Shown piece by piece: positions 30,749 to 36,560 of a DNA stretch of 36,560 nt (within the stretch, counting starts at the first letter, position 1; every line of letters starts with the position of its first letter). The notes under the pieces are model-generated. The model was not told where the DNA came from, searched no databases, and saw only the letters and a program-made list of their open reading frames with translations. The position numbers and the translations under genes were made by a program. This stretch comes from Asaia bogorensis (GTDB lineage Bacteria; Pseudomonadota; Alphaproteobacteria; Acetobacterales; Acetobacteraceae), in assembly GCA_945888575.1 (NCBI GenBank), contig CAMDAM010000007.1, forward strand, positions 1 through 36,560, read 5' to 3'.

Positions 30749-31989
30749 GCCGCCAGCCGTTCCAGCACCCGCGTCAGCACCCGCGCGCCCGCCGCCAACT
30801 GCGCCGGCGAGGAATACTCCGCCGGATTGTGGCTGATCCCGCGGCGGGACGGCACGAAGATCATCCCGGTCGGGCACAACGGCACCACGAACTGCGCATC
30901 ATGGAACGCACCGGAGGGCAGCTCCCGCGCCCGCAGCCCTTCCGCCGCCGCCGCCGCGGCCACCGCCCCGGTCACCAGCGGATCGAACGGCACCGGCATG
31001 GCGTGGAAGTTTTCCACCATCTCCACCGCGCAATCCCGCACCGCGCCCTTGATCGTCGCCAGCATCGCATCGCCCTTGGCCACCAGCACCGCGCGGTCCG
31101 GATGCCGCAGGTCGATCGTGAAGGTCGCCCGGTTCGCCACGGAGTTGGACGTGTTCGGCGAAACCTCCACCCGCGCTACGGTGAAGCGCAGCGTATCCGT
31201 CGGGTCCGCCGTCAGCGCGTTCAGCGCCACGATTGCCCGCACCATGTCCTGCACCGCGTCCTTCCGCCCCCGCAGCGGCGCCGTCCCGGCATGCGCCGTC
31301 TCCCCGGTCAGCGTCACGGTGAACCACCGGCTGCCCTGGATGCCCGTCACCACCCCGATATCGAACCCCTCCGCCTCCAGGATCGGCCCCTGCTCGATAT
31401 GCGCCTCCACATAGGCATGCGGAACGCCGCCGAGCGCCCGCCGCGGAATATCGGCCTCCAGCGCCAGCTGCTCATCCAGCGCATCGCCATACGTCACGCC
31501 ATCCCCATCCAGGATCGCCCGGAACGCCTCCGGTTTCGTATGCCCAGACCAGTTCATGCTCCCCGTGCAGCCAGGCCGGAACCGCCCGCCCTCCTCGTTC
31601 GTCCACGCCACCAGCTCGATCGCCCGCCGTGTCGTCACGCCGGCATCATGCAACGCCGTCAGCGCCTCCAGCCCGGCCACCACCCCCCAGATCCCGTCGA
31701 ACCGCCCGCCCTCCGGCTGCGTGTCCATGTGGCTCCCGGTCAGCACCGGCGCCAGGCCGGGCTCCGTCCCCTCGCGCCGGAAGAACAGATTGGCGGCCTC
31801 ATCCACCGACACCTCACACCCGATCGCCCGCGCCCAGTCGATCATCACCCGCCGCGCCTGCCGGTCCAGCGCCGAAAGGCACGGCCGGTTCACGCCGATA
31901 TTGTCAGTCCCCGGCACCGCGAACCCGCCGATCTCCGCCAGCTCCATCAACCGCGCCCACTGCCGCGCCTCGCTCACCGACCCGCTCAT
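30745..31989 (-). CDS. M20-family Zn hydrolase: N-carbamoyl-L-amino acid hydrolase / ureidohydrolase type
   Basis: A 414-residue metal-dependent amidohydrolase of the HyuC/AllC/beta-ureidopropionase group. Metal ligands and dimer-lid sequences are visible: GSHMDTQPEGGRFDGIWG, WTNEEGGRF and HIEQGPILEAEG; the C-terminus has PSRRGISHNPAEYS with the last His ligand. Such enzymes split N-carbamoyl groups to ammonia, CO2 and the amino acid, or act on allantoate/ureidoglycine. The start ATG 31989 has GGGGAG 7 bases upstream; a GTG-type extension to 32031 is less likely. It overlaps the SDR gene by 4 bases and is divergent from pncA. It could complete a hydantoin route with HyuAB at 4-8 kb, but they are not in one operon. 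Confidence 0.88.
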   Translation of the reverse strand: MSGSVSEARQWARLMELAEIGGFAVPGTDNIGVNRPCLSALDRQARRVMIDWARAIGCEVSVDEAANLFFRREGTEPGLAPVLTGSHMDTQPEGGRFDGIWGVVAGLEALTALHDAGVTTRRAIELVAWTNEEGGRFRPGCTGSMNWSGHTKPEAFRAILDGDGVTYGDALDEQLALEADIPRRALGGVPHAYVEAHIEQGPILEAEGFDIGVVTGIQGSRWFTVTLTGETAHAGTAPLRGRKDAVQDMVRAIVALNALTADPTDTLRFTVARVEVSPNTSNSVANRATFTIDLRHPDRAVLVAKGDAMLATIKGAVRDCAVEMVENFHAMPVPFDPLVTGAVAAAAAAEGLRARELPSGAFHDAQFVVPLCPTGMIFVPSRRGISHNPAEYSSPAQLAAGARVLTRVLERLAA

Positions 31990-32060
31990 GCCTATCTCCC
32001 CGTCTCGTGCCGCCCCATCTCGTGTCACCATGGTGCCGTCCCCCGGCCAGGATGCAACCC

Positions 32061-32681
32061 ATGCCCCACACTGCTTTCCTCGTCATCGACCTCCAGCCCG
32101 ATTTCCTCCCCGGCGGCGCCCTCGCCGTCCCGGATGGCGACGCCGTCATCCCCCTCATCAACCGCCTCGCCGGGCAGTACTCCACCGTCGTCCTCACGCA
32201 AGACTGGCACCCGCCCGGCCACCGCTCCTTCGCCTCCGCCCACCCCGGCCGCACGCCGTTCGAGACCATCCGCCTCCCCTACGGCAACCAAACCCTCTGG
32301 CCCGACCACTGCCTCCAGGCCAGCCCAGGCGCCGCCCTCGCCCCCGGCCTGAACATCCCCCACGCCACCCTCATCCTGCGCAAGGGCTGCAACCCCGAGG
32401 TGGACAGCTACTCCGCCTTCACCGAAGCCGACGGCACCACCACCGGCCTCGCCGCCTGGCTCCGCGCCCGCGGCATCACCAACGTGCTCCTCGCCGGCCT
32501 CGCCACCGACTACTGCGTCGCCTGGTCCGCGCTCGACGCCCGCCGCGCCGGCTTCACCACCAGCGTCGTCGAAGATGCCTGCCGCGCCATCGATCTGAAC
32601 AACTCGCTGGCCGCCGCATGGAACAAGATGTCCGAAGCCGGCATCGCCCGCCTCGCCAGCGCCGATCTCCTAGCCCCGTAG
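32061..32681 (+). CDS. pncA: Nicotinamidase
   Basis: Isochorismatase-fold hydrolase turning nicotinamide into nicotinate for NAD salvage. The 206-residue protein has the full set: catalytic D10 in VIDLQPDFLPGGAL, metal ligands D48 and H50 in TQDWHPPGH and H83 in WPDHC, K108 in LRKG, and nucleophile C152 in LATDYCV. The DSYSAF and EADGTTTGLAAWL stretches are typical of PncA and argue against N-carbamoylsarcosine amidase. AGGA lies 9 bases before ATG 32061; an ATG at 32052 is also in frame. Its 3' end overlaps the convergent DUF1501 gene by 12 bases. The 71-base gap to the divergent hydrolase gene must hold both promoters. Confidence 0.95.
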   Translation: MPHTAFLVIDLQPDFLPGGALAVPDGDAVIPLINRLAGQYSTVVLTQDWHPPGHRSFASAHPGRTPFETIRLPYGNQTLWPDHCLQASPGAALAPGLNIPHATLILRKGCNPEVDSYSAFTEADGTTTGLAAWLRARGITNVLLAGLATDYCVAWSALDARRAGFTTSVVEDACRAIDLNNSLAAAWNKMSEAGIARLASADLLAP

Positions 32682-33854
32682 CAGCCCCGTCATCGGCGCA
32701 GCGCCCAGGCTCCCCGGAAACACCCGCTCCAGCTCTGCCCCTTGCAGCCCCAGATGCGCCGCCAGCACGCCCTTGCTGACGCTGCGCAGATCCGTCGTCG
32801 GCGCCAAATCGCGCCCCTCGAACAACTGCCCCGCCCCCAGCCCCGGCCAATCCCCGCGCACGCGCCCCCCGGCCACGCCGCCGCCGGCCACGAAGGCCAC
32901 CGTCCCCGTGCCATGATCGGTCCCGCGCGTCCCGTTCACCCGCACCGTGCGCCCGAACTCCGTCATCACCAGCACCACGGTCTGAGCCCACGCTGCCCCG
33001 AGTCCCTCGCGCAGCGCCACCAGCCCGGCATCCAGCTGCCGCAGCGGCCCCGCCAGCCGATCGGCCTGGTTGGCATGCGTATCCCACCCACCGATCTCCA
33101 GCGCCGCCAGCCGCGGCCCGTCCGAAGCCGCCAGCATCCGCCCCGCCGCCCCCGCCAGCGCCGGAAACCCGAACCGCTCCGGCCTGCGATCCTCGCCCAG
33201 CGCCCCCGCCGCGAACCCCCGCTCGCGCAATCCAGAAGCCACCGCCGGCCCCGTCACCTTGTCCGCCGCGTGCAGCCTGGCCACCCGCGCATAGAAATCC
33301 CCCGCCGGCGGCGTGAAGCTCTGCGGCAACCAACTCCCCACCGGCGCCGGCCCCCGCAGCAGCACCGGCGTCAGCCCCCCCACCGCCAACGCCAGGTCAG
33401 CGCCCTTCCCAGGCACACCCCCCAACGCCCCGGCCACCCGGTTCAGCCACCCGCTCTCCAACCGCCGCTCGGCCCCGAACTCCATCCAGTCCTGCGCCTC
33501 GAAATGGCTCCGGTTCCGCCAGGACCCGGCCACCGCATGCACCACCACCGCCTCGCCGGCGCGGAACATCCCATGCAGCCCCGAAAGCGCCGGATGCAGC
33601 CCGAAGAACCCGCCCAGCTCCAGCACGCCCCCCGCGCGGCCGGGCTCCACCCCCGCCAGCCCGCCGCGCAACCCCGAAAGCCCCGCCTCGCCATACGGCA
33701 CCACCGCCGAAAGCCCATCCAGCGCCCCGCGCAACACCACCACCGCCAACCGCTTCTCCGTCGGCGCCGCCGCCACCGCCAGCGAAGCCCGCCCGAGCGA
33801 AAACGCCCCCGCCAACCCCAGCAGCGTCCCCCGCCGCGTGATCCCGCTTTTCAT
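32670..33854 (-). CDS. DUF1501 family protein (sulfatase-like fold), Tat signal
   Basis: A 394-residue protein of the DUF1501 family, distantly related to alkaline phosphatase/sulfatase-fold proteins. The N-terminus is a twin-arginine signal, TRRGTLLGLAGAFSL (R7-R8), so it should be exported folded. Conserved segments include VVLRGALDGLSAVVPYG, EIGGWDTHANQ and, near the end, TEFGRTVRVNGTRGTDHGTG. The gene overlaps the upstream DUF1800 gene by 4 bases, the pairing in which these families are usually found. Function is not established for the family. The 3' end overlaps pncA on the other strand by 12 bases. Confidence 0.92.
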   Translation of the reverse strand: MKSGITRRGTLLGLAGAFSLGRASLAVAAAPTEKRLAVVVLRGALDGLSAVVPYGEAGLSGLRGGLAGVEPGRAGGVLELGGFFGLHPALSGLHGMFRAGEAVVVHAVAGSWRNRSHFEAQDWMEFGAERRLESGWLNRVAGALGGVPGKGADLALAVGGLTPVLLRGPAPVGSWLPQSFTPPAGDFYARVARLHAADKVTGPAVASGLRERGFAAGALGEDRRPERFGFPALAGAAGRMLAASDGPRLAALEIGGWDTHANQADRLAGPLRQLDAGLVALREGLGAAWAQTVVLVMTEFGRTVRVNGTRGTDHGTGTVAFVAGGGVAGGRVRGDWPGLGAGQLFEGRDLAPTTDLRSVSKGVLAAHLGLQGAELERVFPGSLGAAPMTGLLRG

Positions 33855-35161
33855 CGCCGCTGAAACTCCGGCCCCGCGAACAGCAACGCCAGCGCCTCGC
33901 GCCGGGACCCCGCCCGCATCATCTCCCCCCGCGTCGCCTCGCCCAGCAGCGGCCCCAACGCCTGCTCCGCCACCACCATCGGTTCCAGCCCCGCCCCGCG
34001 GCCGGCCACGCCCCAGGCGAAATCCACCCGCCGCATCATCGCCTCCGGCCCCGCCCAGTCATGCGCCATGTCCGGCCACCCGTTCGGCAGCGGCGCATTC
34101 ATCACCGCCTGCCCCAGCCCCGCCACCGCCTCCCGCAACCTTGGGCGGTTCCCCGCCGGCAGGTCCATCGCCCGCACCACCGCCAGAACATAGTCGAACG
34201 GCCCGCGCAGCTTGGACATTGGTCCCCCTGGGGGCTCCCACGCCTGCGGCAACCCCGCCACCGCCAGTGCGGCGGCCTTCAAATCCCCATCCGTCTCCCG
34301 CAGCACCGCCTCCACCCGCGCCACCGCCGGCTCCGGCGGCACATCGGCCACGAAATGCCGCACCAGCTTCGTCGCCAGGTTCCGCAGCGTCGCCGGATGC
34401 CGTGCCAGGAACCCCAGCACCGACCCAAGCCCCTCCGGCCCCGCGGGCACAAGATGCCCCAGCACCATTTTCTCGCAAGGCTCGTGCTGCCCCCGCCGGA
34501 ACAGCACACCCGGCACCTCGCCGCGCAGCATCACGCCCCAGCCGGTCAGCACCAGCGCCATCTGCACCACATCGGCCTGCGCATAGCCCGAAGCCGGCGT
34601 CACCGTGTGCAGCTCCAGGCACTCCCGCGCCAGGTTCTCGTTCAACCCCACCCGCCGCGCCGGCGGCGCCGCCTCGGCCGCCGCACTCCGCGGCCCCGCG
34701 GACGCCTGGTTGTCCAGATAAAGCAGCATCGCCGGGTGCTTCATCACCGCCCCCAGCATGTCGGCGAACTTGCCTGTCACATGCGGCCGGATCGCCTCGC
34801 GCAGGAACGCATTGGCCACCGGCACCACCGCCCCACGCCGCTGGCTCACCGTGAAATGGTTCGCCCAGAACCACGCCAGCCGCTCCCGGAACGGCACATC
34901 GGTCACCGCCACGTAATCCAGCAGCCCCGAAACATCCTCCTGGAACACGATACGAGACTGCGAAACCCCGTCATTCCCGCGCCGCAGATCCTCCCGCCAC
35001 GCCGCCAGCCCCTCGGCCGTGCTGCGTGCCGGCAAGGCCAGCGCCGGGTCCGCCCCCTCCAGCTGCCCCGCCAGCCACGCCATGGGATCGTCGGGCAGCG
35101 CCTCCGCCCCCCGCCGCCCCAGCCCGAACCGGCTCATCGCCTGCCACGCCCGCGCACTCAT
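33851..35161 (-). CDS. DUF1800 family protein
   Basis: A 436-residue protein with the DUF1800 pattern: RFGLGRRG near the start, FRERLAWFWANHFTVS, HPAMLLYLDNQAS, NENLARECLELHTV and YAQADVVQMALVLTGW. No signal peptide is evident with the ATG 35161 start; the frame extends to 35215 and other starts (GTG, TTG) lie in the extension, so the N-terminus is uncertain. DUF1800 and DUF1501 genes are paired widely in bacteria, and here they overlap by 4 bases (ATGA). Function unknown. Divergently arranged with the EF-G gene. Confidence 0.9.
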   Translation of the reverse strand: MSARAWQAMSRFGLGRRGAEALPDDPMAWLAGQLEGADPALALPARSTAEGLAAWREDLRRGNDGVSQSRIVFQEDVSGLLDYVAVTDVPFRERLAWFWANHFTVSQRRGAVVPVANAFLREAIRPHVTGKFADMLGAVMKHPAMLLYLDNQASAGPRSAAAEAAPPARRVGLNENLARECLELHTVTPASGYAQADVVQMALVLTGWGVMLRGEVPGVLFRRGQHEPCEKMVLGHLVPAGPEGLGSVLGFLARHPATLRNLATKLVRHFVADVPPEPAVARVEAVLRETDGDLKAAALAVAGLPQAWEPPGGPMSKLRGPFDYVLAVVRAMDLPAGNRPRLREAVAGLGQAVMNAPLPNGWPDMAHDWAGPEAMMRRVDFAWGVAGRGAGLEPMVVAEQALGPLLGEATRGEMMRAGSRREALALLFAGPEFQRR

Positions 35162-35187
35162 ACGAAACAATACCACGCCCCCCGATA

Positions 35188-35202
35188 TGCTGCCATGCAG
35201 CA
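35188..35202. promoter_or_regulatory. Small palindrome in the DUF1800/EF-G divergent region
   Basis: TGCTGC-CAT-GCAGCA, a perfect 6-3-6 inverted repeat 26 bases upstream of the DUF1800 start. It may be an operator for one of the divergent genes. The remaining 190 bases before the EF-G start show no other clear signal. Confidence 0.3.
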
Positions 35203-35394
35203 CGACCCCCCACATCGCGCTTGCAAATCGCCGCCGGGGGAGTCATGTCACCCCGCAATCCAGCCGGCGGTGGGCCGACCTGATGGGACGCGCGGAGGCT
35301 ACTGCCCCGTCGCGCCTTTCTACGTCGTATCAGCGCCCGCACCCATCGTCCGTCCGAGCAGTCCGGCCCCGCCCGGGGCATCATGGAGGCCATC

Positions 35395-36560
<1,166 letters not shown>

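Overview
The window is high-GC (about 70% by eye) and looks like a chromosomal segment of an alphaproteobacterium, most likely from the Acetobacteraceae/Rhodospirillales. The main evidence is the minus-strand housekeeping block rpsB-tsf-pyrH-frr-uppS-cdsA-dxr-rseP-bamA-skp-lpxD-fabZ-lpxA, a gene order typical of Alphaproteobacteria. Two AT-rich palindromic repeats of a kind I associate with Acetobacteraceae support this. The family assignment is an inference from gene order and style, not from a search.

Layout. (1) 1-2460, accessory: a small GIY-YIG nuclease gene bracketed by two copies of a palindromic repeat, then a sharply AT-richer island with a DUF262 protein and a HEPN-like protein, a probable two-gene defence or toxin-type module. 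(2) 2581-9545, metabolic: a small membrane protein, a secreted metallo-beta-lactamase-fold protein, the ATP-dependent hydantoinase/oxoprolinase pair in the order hyuB-hyuA, and a convergent Tat-exported peptide-type substrate-binding protein with no permease beside it. (3) 9652-22955, core: translation (S2, EF-Ts, ribosome recycling factor), UMP kinase, isoprenoid and phospholipid precursor enzymes, site-2 protease, BamA/Skp and lipid A genes, all on the minus strand and often overlapping. Several of the longer gaps carry strong inverted repeats. (4) 23266-28088, envelope: a choice-of-anchor-A PEP-CTERM protein, a complete DevB-DevC-DevA type ABC exporter, and a second PEP-CTERM-like protein, all on the plus strand. 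(5) 28188-35161, mostly minus strand: a soluble transhydrogenase-like flavoprotein, a PRISE-like SDR overlapping an M20 carbamoylase/ureidohydrolase, nicotinamidase (plus strand), and the DUF1501/DUF1800 pair. (6) 35395-36560: the first 388 codons of an EF-G gene that runs off the window.

How the parts may work together. HyuB/HyuA would open a hydantoin- or oxoproline-like ring, the solitary binding protein could bring in a related substrate, and the M20 enzyme 23 kb away is of the kind that finishes hydantoin or ureide breakdown. That link is inference. The five-gene PEP-CTERM/DevBCA locus suggests an exporter working with exosortase-anchored surface proteins. No exosortase or TolC gene is in the window.

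Points most worth a second look: the PEP-CTERM/DevBCA/PEP-CTERM locus; the DUF262-HEPN island with its short leader ORF and hairpin; the GIY-YIG gene between palindromic repeats; two inverted copies of a terminator-like repeat placed between convergent genes, whose hairpin loops supply the stop codon of the plus-strand gene; a 9-bp hairpin that includes the ribosome-binding site of hyuB; and a nested-hairpin leader in front of rpsB. No tRNA, rRNA, CRISPR array, insertion sequence or phage gene was recognised.
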